A stretch of 64,000 nt of DNA from the NCBI GenBank assembly GCA_937138395.1, contig CAKZPB010000064.1, positions 20,226 through 84,225 on the forward strand, in the 5' to 3' direction. This document shows positions 30,749 to 40,303 of the stretch, in pieces. The stretch is from an uncultured Pseudomonadota bacterium. Its GTDB lineage: Bacteria > Pseudomonadota > Gammaproteobacteria > Xanthomonadales > Wenzhouxiangellaceae. Numbering within the stretch: position 1 is the stretch's first letter; the number at the start of each line of letters is the position of its first letter. The notes under the pieces were generated by a model, which worked only from the letters and a program-made list of their open reading frames with translations, had not been told where the DNA came from and did not search any database. Made by a program: the position numbers and the translations under genes.

Positions 30749-30993
30749 TGCTTGGCCTCGGTGACGATTTTCTATTCGTACTGGGAATCTTGTTCCTGGT
30801 GGTCGTGGCACCGATCTGGATCATCATGCACTACGCCACGCGGAACTCGGCCAACAAGAAGCTGACCAGCAAGGACGAAATCGTGCTCGATGAACTGCAC
30901 GATAACGCCCGCAAGCTGGAAGATCGCATCCACACACTGGAGCGCATTCTCGACGCAGATGCGCCTGAATGGAGAAAAGATCATGACCGGTAG
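30748..30993 (+). CDS. pspB: envelope stress response membrane protein PspB
   Basis: 81 aa, single N-terminal TM, WIIMHYATR...DEIVLDELHDNARKLEDRIHTLERILDADAPEWRK. Confidence 0.93.
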   Translation: MLGLGDDFLFVLGILFLVVVAPIWIIMHYATRNSANKKLTSKDEIVLDELHDNARKLEDRIHTLERILDADAPEWRKDHDR

Positions 30994-31405
30994 TGACTAC
31001 GAACACATCCGCGAGCCTATTCGGAGAACCTACGAAAACATGAGCCATAATCGACTGTATCGCAACAAGAAACGGGGCATCCTGGCCGGCGTCTGCGCAG
31101 GCATTGCCGATTGGACTGGCATCAATTTGACCGCTCTGCGGGTCGTGGTGATCCTGCTGGCCCTGCCCTTTACCGCGGTCATGATCATCGGATATCTGGC
31201 ATTGGCCCTGCTGGTGCCAGCACAACCGGACAACCTGTACCGTGACACCGAGCACGAGGAATTCTGGCAGGAAGTGCGCAAGGCACCTAAAGACAGCGTC
31301 TCGACGCTGAATCGTCGGTTCAAGTCACTCGATCAGCGGTTGCAGCGTCTTGAAGCCTGGTTGACCTCGCCCGAATATCGAATCAATCGGGAACTGGACA
31401 AGTAA
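30983..31405 (+). CDS. pspC: envelope stress response membrane protein PspC
   Basis: NRLYRNKKRGILAGVCAGIADWTGINLTALRVVVIL. Start refined to ATG at 30983 (11 nt overlap with pspB). Confidence 0.93.
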   Translation: MTGSDYEHIREPIRRTYENMSHNRLYRNKKRGILAGVCAGIADWTGINLTALRVVVILLALPFTAVMIIGYLALALLVPAQPDNLYRDTEHEEFWQEVRKAPKDSVSTLNRRFKSLDQRLQRLEAWLTSPEYRINRELDK

Positions 31406-31638
31406 TGCGCTACTGGCCGGCAATGATGACCTCACTGCTGGCTTTGCCAGGGCTGGCAGTGCTGATCGGCGGCCTTCATGACCTGAGTCATGATAGCCGC
31501 CAGCTCAGCGAATTCATGAACCAGCTCCTGGAGCTGGCTCAAACTCACAGCGATATATTCGATGCGGCAATCCAGATTACCGCGGCTATCCTGAGCTTGA
31601 TCGGCGTCGGCATACTCATCGTTTGCAGTAAACTCTGA
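31405..31638 (+). CDS. small two-TM membrane protein in the psp operon, unknown function
   Basis: 77 aa, hydrophobic segments at both ends; its ATG follows directly on the pspC stop (TAATG overlap). Confidence 0.7.
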   Translation: MRYWPAMMTSLLALPGLAVLIGGLHDLSHDSRQLSEFMNQLLELAQTHSDIFDAAIQITAAILSLIGVGILIVCSKL

Positions 31639-31663
31639 TGCGGTCAATTCAGAACTTCGCATC

Positions 31664-32455
31664 ATGGACTATCAATACCTGCTGGTAGACACCACCGCGC
31701 GTGTTGCCACCATCACCATCAACCGTCCCGATGCGCTGAACGCGCTGAATCGGGCGCTGTTGATCGAGCTTGACCAGGCCTTTGCCGACCTGGCCGAAGA
31801 TCGCAATACGCGCGTCATCGTGCTGACCGGTGCAGGACCAAAAGCGTTTGTGGCCGGTGCTGACATCAATGAGATCAGCAGCCTCGACCCGATTCAGGCG
31901 CACGCCTTTGCTGCTCAAGGCCAACGCATCTTTTCACGTATCGAACACACACCCAAGCCCGTCATTGCAGCCATCAATGGCTTTGCATTGGGCGGCGGGC
32001 TGGAGTTGGCCCTGGCGTGTCATCTGCGGCTGGCGTCGGATAATGCCAGGCTTGGTTTGCCCGAAATCAAGCTGGGCGTGATTCCCGGCTTTGGCGGTAC
32101 CCAGCGCTTACCTCGCCTGGTTGGCAAAGCCAAAGCGCTTGAACTGATGCTGACGGGCACGCCAGTTGAAGCACAGCAGGCACACGAACTGGGCCTGGTC
32201 AATCAGCTCGTGCCGGCTGAAGAACTTGCAGCAACCGCAGCAACGCTAGCCCGACAGTTGGCCGCCAGCCCGGTCGAAAGCGTGCGTGGCATTCTTCAGT
32301 CCGTACAAAGCGGTCTCGAATCTTCACTCGACCAGGGCCTGGCGCTGGAAGCCGCGCGCTTTGCCTTGTGCTGCGCGACTGAAGACATGCAGGAAGGCAC
32401 GACTGCCTTTCTTGAAAAGCGGCCGGCGCAGTTTCTCGACGATTCGCCAGTGTAA
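31664..32455 (+). CDS. enoyl-CoA hydratase/isomerase family protein
   Basis: NRPDALNALNRALLIEL...AGADINEI...AAINGFALGGGLELALACHLRLASDNARLGLPEIKLGVIPGFGGTQRLPRLVG. Confidence 0.95.
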   Translation: MDYQYLLVDTTARVATITINRPDALNALNRALLIELDQAFADLAEDRNTRVIVLTGAGPKAFVAGADINEISSLDPIQAHAFAAQGQRIFSRIEHTPKPVIAAINGFALGGGLELALACHLRLASDNARLGLPEIKLGVIPGFGGTQRLPRLVGKAKALELMLTGTPVEAQQAHELGLVNQLVPAEELAATAATLARQLAASPVESVRGILQSVQSGLESSLDQGLALEAARFALCCATEDMQEGTTAFLEKRPAQFLDDSPV

Positions 32456-32525
32456 GCACGCGTTAATCAGCCGTCATTGCAGCCCGCGCAACTCGTCCAA
32501 CCTGCGCACTCGTGTTACAGCCCAA

Positions 32526-33887
32526 TTATTCGACCGCTGTAACCATGGTGTCGGCAAGCTCCGAAAGCCAATCGACTGCGCGCTGGTGAAACAGGTCTGA
32601 AGCATCACCGTTGAATAGCCGTGTGAATGAATCTTCCAGGCTGTCGTGGTGAGTGAACCCGTGATCCAGGCCTTCCAATAGTTCAACGGATGCCGAGCCT
32701 GGACGCATCCGGTTCAGAATTTCAGCCGCTTTGGCGTGGTCCGAAGCGGTAGAAATCCAGTCATATTCACCGTGCAACACCAATAGTTCACCTTCATAAC
32801 GCGTCCAAGCGGGCCATAGTTCGGCCTGATCAGCTTCACGGTGAAAATCCAGTGCACGACCGGCGAATGCTTCCAGCGGACCGAGTTGCTGTTCGGCCAG
32901 GGCGGTGGCCTGAGGCATGGTCTCGCGCAGTTCATCGGGTTGTTGACCCTCGATGATCAACGCATGCACGATTCGGCGCATGGCCCGCAGACCTGCTTCG
33001 TGCTGTTCAGGCGAAACAACGGGTCGCATGATCGCGCGCTCACGAAAATTGCCAATTAAATAGTCTGCCCAGGGCTCTACCCCCGCGCCCCAGGTGATGA
33101 CACCGGCAAAATCAACGGCCTCGGCAATCAGTGGAAATTGATAACCGCCCATGGATATGCCAATGGCATACACCCGGGACGCATCTATATCCTCGCGATC
33201 AGCAAACGCAGCAGCCGCTGCCTGATAAGCACGAATTTCCCGGTCAAAGCCACCCTCGGTGCAGGCTTCGCCATCGCTATCGCCGACACCCGGCTTATCT
33301 GCAAAGCTGACCACGAAGCCGGCCTCCAGCAAATCCAGGAATATGCGTGAACGACTGTGAGAACGCCCGGTGATCCGGTCGATGGACTGACAGGTAATGC
33401 CCTGGATGTAAAAGACGCCCGGCAGTCCCTGGTCAGACCGCAGAGCCGATATTTCCGGAACCAGGGTCACCGTTCGAATGCGTAAGCCATCCGCACTTTC
33501 GACCTGTCCATAGATCACATCGGCGCCTGGAACCACGCTTGGATTGGATGGCTGAGGTTCTATCGTCACTGATCTGCGCTCGCCGTCCACGTCAAACGTC
33601 AGATCAACCCGCTGACCGCTCGGAAGCTGATGTGTCAACGCCTGCAGATCAAGCCATCCGGATACCGGCTGCCCATCAATCTCAGCAAGGATGGCGCCAG
33701 CCGTGATATCCGCTGCCTGATAGGCCGCTGCCTCGGGCGGCGCGCTCAACACGATGCCCTGCGCCGCAGGCTGAAGTGCGATGCCAAGCGAGCCACGCCG
33801 TTCCAACGTATCGACTTCGGCAAAAACAGCACCTGAAAGGCCTGCGATCAGAGTAATAAAAGTCATCCAGCACTGCAATTTCATCAT
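32526..33887 (-). CDS. alpha/beta hydrolase with N-terminal PDZ-like region, exported
   Basis: Signal peptide, PDZ-like GIVLSAPPEAAAYQAADITAGAILAEIDGQPVSGW, nucleophile elbow AIGISMGGY. Confidence 0.75.
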   Translation of the reverse strand: MMKLQCWMTFITLIAGLSGAVFAEVDTLERRGSLGIALQPAAQGIVLSAPPEAAAYQAADITAGAILAEIDGQPVSGWLDLQALTHQLPSGQRVDLTFDVDGERRSVTIEPQPSNPSVVPGADVIYGQVESADGLRIRTVTLVPEISALRSDQGLPGVFYIQGITCQSIDRITGRSHSRSRIFLDLLEAGFVVSFADKPGVGDSDGEACTEGGFDREIRAYQAAAAAFADREDIDASRVYAIGISMGGYQFPLIAEAVDFAGVITWGAGVEPWADYLIGNFRERAIMRPVVSPEQHEAGLRAMRRIVHALIIEGQQPDELRETMPQATALAEQQLGPLEAFAGRALDFHREADQAELWPAWTRYEGELLVLHGEYDWISTASDHAKAAEILNRMRPGSASVELLEGLDHGFTHHDSLEDSFTRLFNGDASDLFHQRAVDWLSELADTMVTAVE

Positions 33888-34082
33888 TCAGATTCTCCAG
33901 ACATGGATTTCAGTAACCAGCGTTCGTCACACTTCGAATCAGCAACAAGGCTATGGCCTCACAGACCTGGCGATTGACGGCGCTACACCACGGACATTCG
34001 GACAGAGTGTCGCTTGAACCCGCATTCAATGCTTGTCAATTCCTGTCTTTCAGATGCCCGGTCAATCCAGGCTGGCTATTGC

Positions 34083-34958
34083 TCAAGACTTGCGATGGTT
34101 GATCCGCCACTGCGACGGGGGGATGCCGTAACGACGGCGAAATGCCTTGGAAAAGGTCGGCAAATCAGGGTATCCGCAGTCCTGAGACAGCCGTGTCAGG
34201 TCGACTGCATCATGCTCAAGCCTGTGGATTGCATGGGCCATTCTGCGAGACTCGAGGTAGCGTGCCGGCGTAACGGAATAGACCCGCGCGAAGTTTCGTG
34301 AAAATGCGGCAGGCGATTGAAAGGCATGTTCGGCCAGCATGGGAACGGACCATCGCTCAGAAAACGCCTCGTCCATCACTCGCCGGGCGCGTTGAAGCCC
34401 ACGAACGACACGTGCGCGAGTCAATGGATCAACCCGGTTGATTCGCGCCTGGTCCTGCAGCCAGGCACGCGCCCACTTGCGCAGACCGCAAGCCACCGAT
34501 TGGACGCTCCTTGAAGCCAGGATCTTGCTGCTTGTCAGCATCCAGAGATCAAATACAGGAGGCCTGTGGTTTTCAGGTAGAAGCTCCAGCACGGCTGCAA
34601 TCGGTTCGGCATCCTGCTCGGTGAAATAAAAGCAGAAGCCTCGAGTTTCGATGTGATCACAAATCGATACCGTGTACTCCGACCCGGGCGCCACCAGAAG
34701 AAACTCACCGGCACGTATGCTGGAGCAGCCGGCATCAAACTGATAGTGCTCGGTTCCGCCGATCACCGCCTTCAATGAATACATCGGTGCCCGCACGTTC
34801 AATTCGCATTTTTTCAGTCTCGACTCCACCAGCGTGGACTGCCCGAACCGCTGACGTGGAATCTGCTTTTCGTGAGCAACATTCGGATGAAACGGCTGTT
34901 GATCCTTGGAACGGCCGGCCGGCTGAGTGGCATCAGCAATGAATGAACGAGGACCCAT
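34083..34958 (-). CDS. AraC family transcriptional regulator
   Basis: C-terminal double HTH: VPMLAEHAFQSPAAFSRNFARVYSVTPARYLESRRMAHAIHRL...LSQDCGYPDLPTFSKAFRRRYGIPPSQWR. Confidence 0.9.
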   Translation of the reverse strand: MGPRSFIADATQPAGRSKDQQPFHPNVAHEKQIPRQRFGQSTLVESRLKKCELNVRAPMYSLKAVIGGTEHYQFDAGCSSIRAGEFLLVAPGSEYTVSICDHIETRGFCFYFTEQDAEPIAAVLELLPENHRPPVFDLWMLTSSKILASRSVQSVACGLRKWARAWLQDQARINRVDPLTRARVVRGLQRARRVMDEAFSERWSVPMLAEHAFQSPAAFSRNFARVYSVTPARYLESRRMAHAIHRLEHDAVDLTRLSQDCGYPDLPTFSKAFRRRYGIPPSQWRINHRKS

Positions 34959-35066
34959 GCCAATAATCTACCAATGGACATATTCTTGGAACAGGGCCAT
35001 TCGTCATGCGCCATGACAGCCCTATTCGACTGATGGCAGTGCACTTGCTGTCAAAAAGACTCAAGC

Positions 35067-35085
35067 GCAATTAACAATCATTCGC
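35067..35085 (+). promoter_or_regulatory. candidate Fur box upstream of TonB receptor
   Basis: GCAATTAACAATCATTCGC matches 12 of 19 positions of GATAATGATAATCATTATC by eye. Confidence 0.45.
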
Positions 35086-35133
35086 AATTGGTGTACAATG
35101 ATGCATTGATTTAATTCACCGAGTTTTTTCGTA

Positions 35134-37317
35134 ATGCATCGCTTTTTTCAATGCCCGCTGGCCATAGCCGGGCAGGCTCTTTTGTTGTTGTCGTTTCCCC
35201 TGCTTGCCCAGGTTCAACCCGCACCGCCAGACGCCGAGACCGAGTCTTCTGGTCAAGATACTCAACAAGATACTCAACGGGAAACCGCTGAGCTGGGTAC
35301 CCTTACAGTCACTGGCAATGTGCTGTATTCAGACCAGATCAACGCCCTACGGACGCCAACCCCGATTCGGGATGTCCCGCAAAGCTTGTCCCTGATTACG
35401 GCAGATCAGATCAACCAGCGCGGCTTCGACAGCCTGGGCGACATCATCGACTACACCCCGGGCGTCAACACTTCTCAGGGCGAGGCTCATCGCGACGCCA
35501 TCGTGTTTCGCGGCGTGCGCTCGACTGCGGATTTCTTTATCGACGGGGTACGCGATGACGTGCAGTACTACCGTCCGCTGTACAACCTGGAACAGGTTGA
35601 AATTCTTCGTGGCCCGAATGCCCTGCTGTTTGGTCGTGGCGGCACCGGGGGCATTCTGAACCGCGTGACCAAGAAAGGCATTGTCGGCACCGCATTTACC
35701 GATATTCGGACCCGGATCGATTCATTCGGCGGCTACAGCGTCTGGCTTGACAGCAACATCGGCGGTAATTCGGCCGCCGCCTTCCGCGTCAACGCAATGG
35801 TCGAAGAACTCGACAACCACCGCGACTTTTTCGACGGTACGCGCATCGGCATCAACCCGACCGGTCGCTTGTTACTGTCGGATCGGACCACGCTGGATCT
35901 GTCGTACGAATACATCGATCATGAGCGTTTCATCGACCGCGGAATCCCGACCGGCGCGGACGGTCGACCGGTCGAGGCCTTCGAGAACATCGTGTTCGGC
36001 GATCCGGCTGAGAATCTGAGCACGCTGGAAGCTCACCTGTTTCGTGCTGCTCTGCAGCATGAATTCAACGCCAATCTGAAAGGCAATTTCAGCGCATTCT
36101 ACGGAGACTACGACAAGTTCTACGGCAACTTCTACGTGTCCGGCTACGATGAAGCCAACACGCCGGACGTGGTGACACTGGACGGGTACGTCGACACGAC
36201 CGAGCGCCAGAACCTGATTCTGTCCGGCAATCTGATCGGGCAATTTTTTACCGGTAGCATCGAGCACACCTTGATAACCGGTGCCGAAATCATCGACACG
36301 GCATCCGACCAGTTTCGCTTCAATGCGTTCTGGGACACGACCCAGGATGACAATGAAATCTTCTCGATCGCGCGCCCCCTGGCGCTGCGGAACGGCATCG
36401 GCACCAATGCCTTCGGCATCACAACCATCAATGACTTCACGAGCGACCTGAATGACGACACGCGCGTCGATATCGACGTGTTTTCCGCCTACATCCAGGA
36501 CGAAATCCAGCTGAATGAATGGTTGGATCTGATTATCGGCGCGCGTTTTGACCGGTTTGAAATCGACGTATTCAACGTGCCCGCGAATGAACGCAGACGC
36601 CGCAATGACCAGGAAATTTCGCCCCGTGCAGGACTGATCTACAAGCCGTTCGAGGAAATTTCACTGTACGCCAGCTACAGCGAGTCGTTCCTGCCCCGCT
36701 CCGGCGAGCAGTTTGCCAATATCAACGGCGTCAACAACCAGCTGGACCCGAACACCTTCAGCAACCTGGAGGCCGGCATCAAGTGGGATTTCGCCCGCGG
36801 CCTCAGCCTGACGGCAGCCATCTTCGAAATCGAGCAGAGCTCACCCCAGGTCGCCGACAACGACCCGGAAACGTTGGATGTTATTGATTCACAGATCAAC
36901 GGCTTCGAGGCGCAGCTGATTGGCCAGGTCAATGACCGCTGGTTTGTTTCGGCCGGCTACAGCTACCTCGACGGCGAACAGGTTGACCGAAGCGGCGACA
37001 CCGGCCTGCGGCCAAGAGAACTGCCGGAACACACCTTCTCGGTCTGGAACAACGTCGAAATCACCGAGCGCTTCGGCGTTGGCTTCGGCCTGACCTACCA
37101 GGACGACAGCTTTATCAACAACAGCAATACCGCCGTGCTGCCGAGCTATACCCGCATCGACGCTGCGGCCTACTATCAAGTGACCGACCGCTTCAGCCTG
37201 CAGCTGAATATCGAGAACCTGACCGATGAACTGTACTTCCCGAATGCCCACGCAACGCACCAGGCGACCGTTGGCGCACCGCTGAATGCGCAGTTGACGG
37301 CAAACTTCAGGTTGTAA
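35134..37317 (+). CDS. TonB-dependent siderophore receptor
   Basis: Signal peptide, TPIRDVPQSLSLITADQINQRGFDSLGDIIDYTPGVNTSQGE plug, VEILRGPNALLFGRGGTGGILNRVTKK, C-terminal barrel ending LTANFRL. Confidence 0.94.
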   Translation: MHRFFQCPLAIAGQALLLLSFPLLAQVQPAPPDAETESSGQDTQQDTQRETAELGTLTVTGNVLYSDQINALRTPTPIRDVPQSLSLITADQINQRGFDSLGDIIDYTPGVNTSQGEAHRDAIVFRGVRSTADFFIDGVRDDVQYYRPLYNLEQVEILRGPNALLFGRGGTGGILNRVTKKGIVGTAFTDIRTRIDSFGGYSVWLDSNIGGNSAAAFRVNAMVEELDNHRDFFDGTRIGINPTGRLLLSDRTTLDLSYEYIDHERFIDRGIPTGADGRPVEAFENIVFGDPAENLSTLEAHLFRAALQHEFNANLKGNFSAFYGDYDKFYGNFYVSGYDEANTPDVVTLDGYVDTTERQNLILSGNLIGQFFTGSIEHTLITGAEIIDTASDQFRFNAFWDTTQDDNEIFSIARPLALRNGIGTNAFGITTINDFTSDLNDDTRVDIDVFSAYIQDEIQLNEWLDLIIGARFDRFEIDVFNVPANERRRRNDQEISPRAGLIYKPFEEISLYASYSESFLPRSGEQFANINGVNNQLDPNTFSNLEAGIKWDFARGLSLTAAIFEIEQSSPQVADNDPETLDVIDSQINGFEAQLIGQVNDRWFVSAGYSYLDGEQVDRSGDTGLRPRELPEHTFSVWNNVEITERFGVGFGLTYQDDSFINNSNTAVLPSYTRIDAAAYYQVTDRFSLQLNIENLTDELYFPNAHATHQATVGAPLNAQLTANFRL

Positions 37318-37473
37318 TCTCTGCATAAAGCTGCATGCATCAACTCGAAGTCTTTCCTGATTACGTAGGTGATTCACCTTACGTCCTGGAGGCTTGTACT
37401 TGCTTGCTTCGACCAAGCCTGTGCTTCATTCTGGAACCCAATTCTTCGGGTATACCCAGAGCCTGAGCTCTAT

Positions 37474-37591
37474 CGTCATTCCGGACGCAGTGAAACGGAG
37501 ATCCGGAATCTCACAGTTCAGCAGCGCTCACTGACTAGCACGACTGGTAAAAGGGATTCCGGGTTTCGGCGCTGCCGGCCCCGGAATGACG
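37474..37591. repeat. short interspersed element with CGTCATTCCGG inverted termini
   Basis: CGTCATTCCGG at 37474-37484 and its exact reverse complement CCGGAATGACG at 37581-37591; internal AGATCCGGAATCT and GGATTCCGG. Confidence 0.8.
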
Positions 37592-37826
37592 GGCCTGTTT
37601 GGTTGAGGTTTATACGTAATCAGGAAGTCGTTTCTGATACAACACCTCAACAGGAACAAATGATGCGCAGTCCGCAGCGTCGAACACCACATCGAACGGT
37701 TTACTTGTCACTGGCCCCGCCTGGCAATCCCGACTGGCCCCGATAGTACAGGTACCGAGTCATTCAGGCAAATGCCCGCGATGCGCAGGCCTGCAAGGGA
37801 TTCAGGCCGGCTCTAATCGACACCAG

Positions 37827-38864
37827 TCATGGCGTTGCAGGTGGCGGTACCGCCATCGCCTCGGTCATGCCCTGAATGCCGCGATAGGCTTTTTCGCCCG
37901 CTTCGATTCGGGTATCCATCCGGTTGCTTTGAGGTGGCAGTGAGCAGGTGGTGTATTCGCTGAAGGCGCAGGGCGGGTTGTAGGCGAAATTGAAGTTGAT
38001 CATGGTTTTGCCATCTTCCGGCAGATTGGCGTACAGGAAACGGCCCAGGCCATAGGTCTCAAAGCCCGAGGTGCGGTCGGCAAAAACAATGAACAGGCGC
38101 TCGCCGTACTGGAAGGTTTCCAGTTCGAACACCTCGCCTTCATGTTGGAAGCGAACAATGCCGGGATTGTCTTCATCGATGATCTGGCCCATGACGTTGG
38201 CCACGCGCATGGTCTTGCCCGGTTCGTGCGGGATGAACTCGGCTTCAAAGCGGTAGTCATGGCTCGGCTCGAAGTAGTCAATACCGACAAACTCGGTGCG
38301 AGTCTTGGCGTCCGGACTGCGCACACGCAGGTTCGGGATGCCGCCGGAGCGGGACAGCTGTACGCGCACGCCGTCGGATTCAATGCGGGTTGGCTCACCC
38401 TCGGTAAACGCACTGGACAGCAGTTCTGCCGATGCCAGTGGCTCATCATCGACCGTCACCCGCCCAGTGTCGGCTGACTCGAAACGCACGGTTTCGCCGG
38501 TCAGCACGATCTGGCCCCACAGATCCGGCCCACCGGGCACGACAAGGTCATTGCTCTCAGCCCGGCCGAGGCTGTATTCGCCCTGACGATCCAACGCGTA
38601 GTAGCCGACCAGGCTCAGCCAGCCGTAGGGCTGGGTCAGTCGTTCGACGCGCCCCTCACGCCATTGCATCAGCGCTTCAACCATCGGGTCTACAGGCGAC
38701 CGGTCGATCTCGGCCTCGAGCTCGGCCTCAACCCCGGCTTCGGCGACCGATTGCGACTCACTGGCCGCGTTCTGGTTCGTATCGTCGGGCTCAGGCTGGC
38801 AGGCGCACAGCACGCAGGCCAGCAACAGCACGTTTATTGATCTGATCCATTTACACGCGGCCAT
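37827..38864 (-). CDS. DUF1684 domain-containing lipoprotein
   Basis: Lipobox-like LLLACVLCACQPEPDD; GWLSLVGYYALDRQGEYSLGRAESNDLVVP; FNFAYNPPCAFSEYTTCSLPPQSNRMDTRIEAGEKAY. Start refined to 38864 (or 38870). Confidence 0.88.
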   Translation of the reverse strand: MAACKWIRSINVLLLACVLCACQPEPDDTNQNAASESQSVAEAGVEAELEAEIDRSPVDPMVEALMQWREGRVERLTQPYGWLSLVGYYALDRQGEYSLGRAESNDLVVPGGPDLWGQIVLTGETVRFESADTGRVTVDDEPLASAELLSSAFTEGEPTRIESDGVRVQLSRSGGIPNLRVRSPDAKTRTEFVGIDYFEPSHDYRFEAEFIPHEPGKTMRVANVMGQIIDEDNPGIVRFQHEGEVFELETFQYGERLFIVFADRTSGFETYGLGRFLYANLPEDGKTMINFNFAYNPPCAFSEYTTCSLPPQSNRMDTRIEAGEKAYRGIQGMTEAMAVPPPATP

Positions 38865-40272
38865 ATACATCCTCCAGTCGTTCGATATCGTCTTCGCCGA
38901 AATAGCTGCCGGTCTGCACTTCGATAATGTGTACATCCTGCTGGCCCGGATTTTCCAGCCGGTGCAGCGTGCCGACCGGAATTTCAATCGTATGGTTGGC
39001 CGTCATGTCGAAGGTGTCATCCCCCAATCGGACGCGCGCGGTGCCTGACACGACGGTCCAGTGCTCGCTGCGATGCTCGTGCTTTTGCAGCGACAGAATG
39101 CCGCCCGGCTTCACGACCAGGCGCTTGACTTTGCAATCGGCGGCGTCTTCCAGCACGGTATAGCTACCCCAGGGCCTGTGTACGGTCCGGTGATGCACGA
39201 CCGACTCATGCTGCTGGCGAGTCAGTTCTTCGACCACCGATTTGACTTCCTGGGCCCGACTGCGCCGGGCGACCAGCACCGCGTCGCCGGTATCGACGAT
39301 GACCAGATCCTCGACGCCAACGGCTGCAACCAGGCGTTGCTCGCTTTGCACAAAGGTGTCGCGTGCGTCGATCAGCACGGCGTGGCCCTGTACCTGATTA
39401 CCGGCGCCGTCGGTTTCATACAAGTCACTGATCGCCTGCCACGAGCCGATATCGCTCCAGCCGCAGTCGACCGGCACCACGGCCCGCTTGGGCGCGCGCT
39501 CCATCACGGCGTAGTCGATCGAATCGCTGGGCACGGCCGCAAAGCTATCCGGATCCAGTTCGACCGGGTTCTGGTCCGTAGCCGTTTGTGCATAACTGGT
39601 TCGGGTAGCACTCAGAATTTCTCCGGCCTGGTCGCCGAGCGCCTGCAGAATGGCATCGGCACGAAAGCAGAACATGCCTGCATTCCACAGATACTGACCG
39701 CTTTCGTAATAGCGCTGCGCGGTGGCTACATCAGGCTTTTCGACAAACGCTTCAATCTGCAGCCGGTTCGGATTGCCGTCGACCGGCTGACCAGCGCGAA
39801 TGTAGCCAAAGCCGGTTTCAGCATGGGTGGGCTGCACGCCGAGGCAGACCAGCCAGCCGTCCCGGGCCAGTTGATCAGCCCGTTCAACGGCCGCAGCGAA
39901 CGCCGCCTGATCGCGCACCAGGTGGTCAGCCGGCAATATCAGCAGACGCGCATCCGGACCGTGATGTTCCTGCACCCAAAGGGCCGCCGCGGCGATGGCT
40001 GCGGCCGTGTTTCGGCCTACCGGCTCGAGCAGGAAATGATGCTCGGCCTCGGGCGCCAGATCGCGATAGATATCCCGGGTCAGGAAATAGTAATCACGCG
40101 AGGTGACCGTCAGGGTTTGCTGCTGCGAACTCACGCCGAGGGCGCGCTTTAACGTGGCACCCGCCAGCGTCTGGCCGTCGGCCAGGCGCATAAAGGGTTT
40201 TGGATAAGCACGCCGCGATACCGGCCAAAGACGCGTGCCGGCACCACCGGAAAGGATGACTGGTATCAGCAT
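38851..40272 (-). CDS. manC: mannose-1-phosphate guanylyltransferase/mannose-6-phosphate isomerase
   Basis: MLIPVILSGGAGTRLWPVSRRAYPKPFMRL; C-terminal cupin RPWGSYTVLEDAADCKVKRLVVKPGGILSLQKHEHRSEHWTVVSG. Start refined to 40272. Confidence 0.95.
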   Translation of the reverse strand: MLIPVILSGGAGTRLWPVSRRAYPKPFMRLADGQTLAGATLKRALGVSSQQQTLTVTSRDYYFLTRDIYRDLAPEAEHHFLLEPVGRNTAAAIAAAALWVQEHHGPDARLLILPADHLVRDQAAFAAAVERADQLARDGWLVCLGVQPTHAETGFGYIRAGQPVDGNPNRLQIEAFVEKPDVATAQRYYESGQYLWNAGMFCFRADAILQALGDQAGEILSATRTSYAQTATDQNPVELDPDSFAAVPSDSIDYAVMERAPKRAVVPVDCGWSDIGSWQAISDLYETDGAGNQVQGHAVLIDARDTFVQSEQRLVAAVGVEDLVIVDTGDAVLVARRSRAQEVKSVVEELTRQQHESVVHHRTVHRPWGSYTVLEDAADCKVKRLVVKPGGILSLQKHEHRSEHWTVVSGTARVRLGDDTFDMTANHTIEIPVGTLHRLENPGQQDVHIIEVQTGSYFGEDDIERLEDVYGRV

Positions 40273-40303
40273 CGTGGTTGTGTCGAGTTCACCAGCATTA
40301 CAT

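Noticed and set aside
39061-40152. 363-aa + strand ORF
   Set aside because: Antisense to manC, which has unmistakable catalytic motifs; long antisense ORFs are expected at this GC content.
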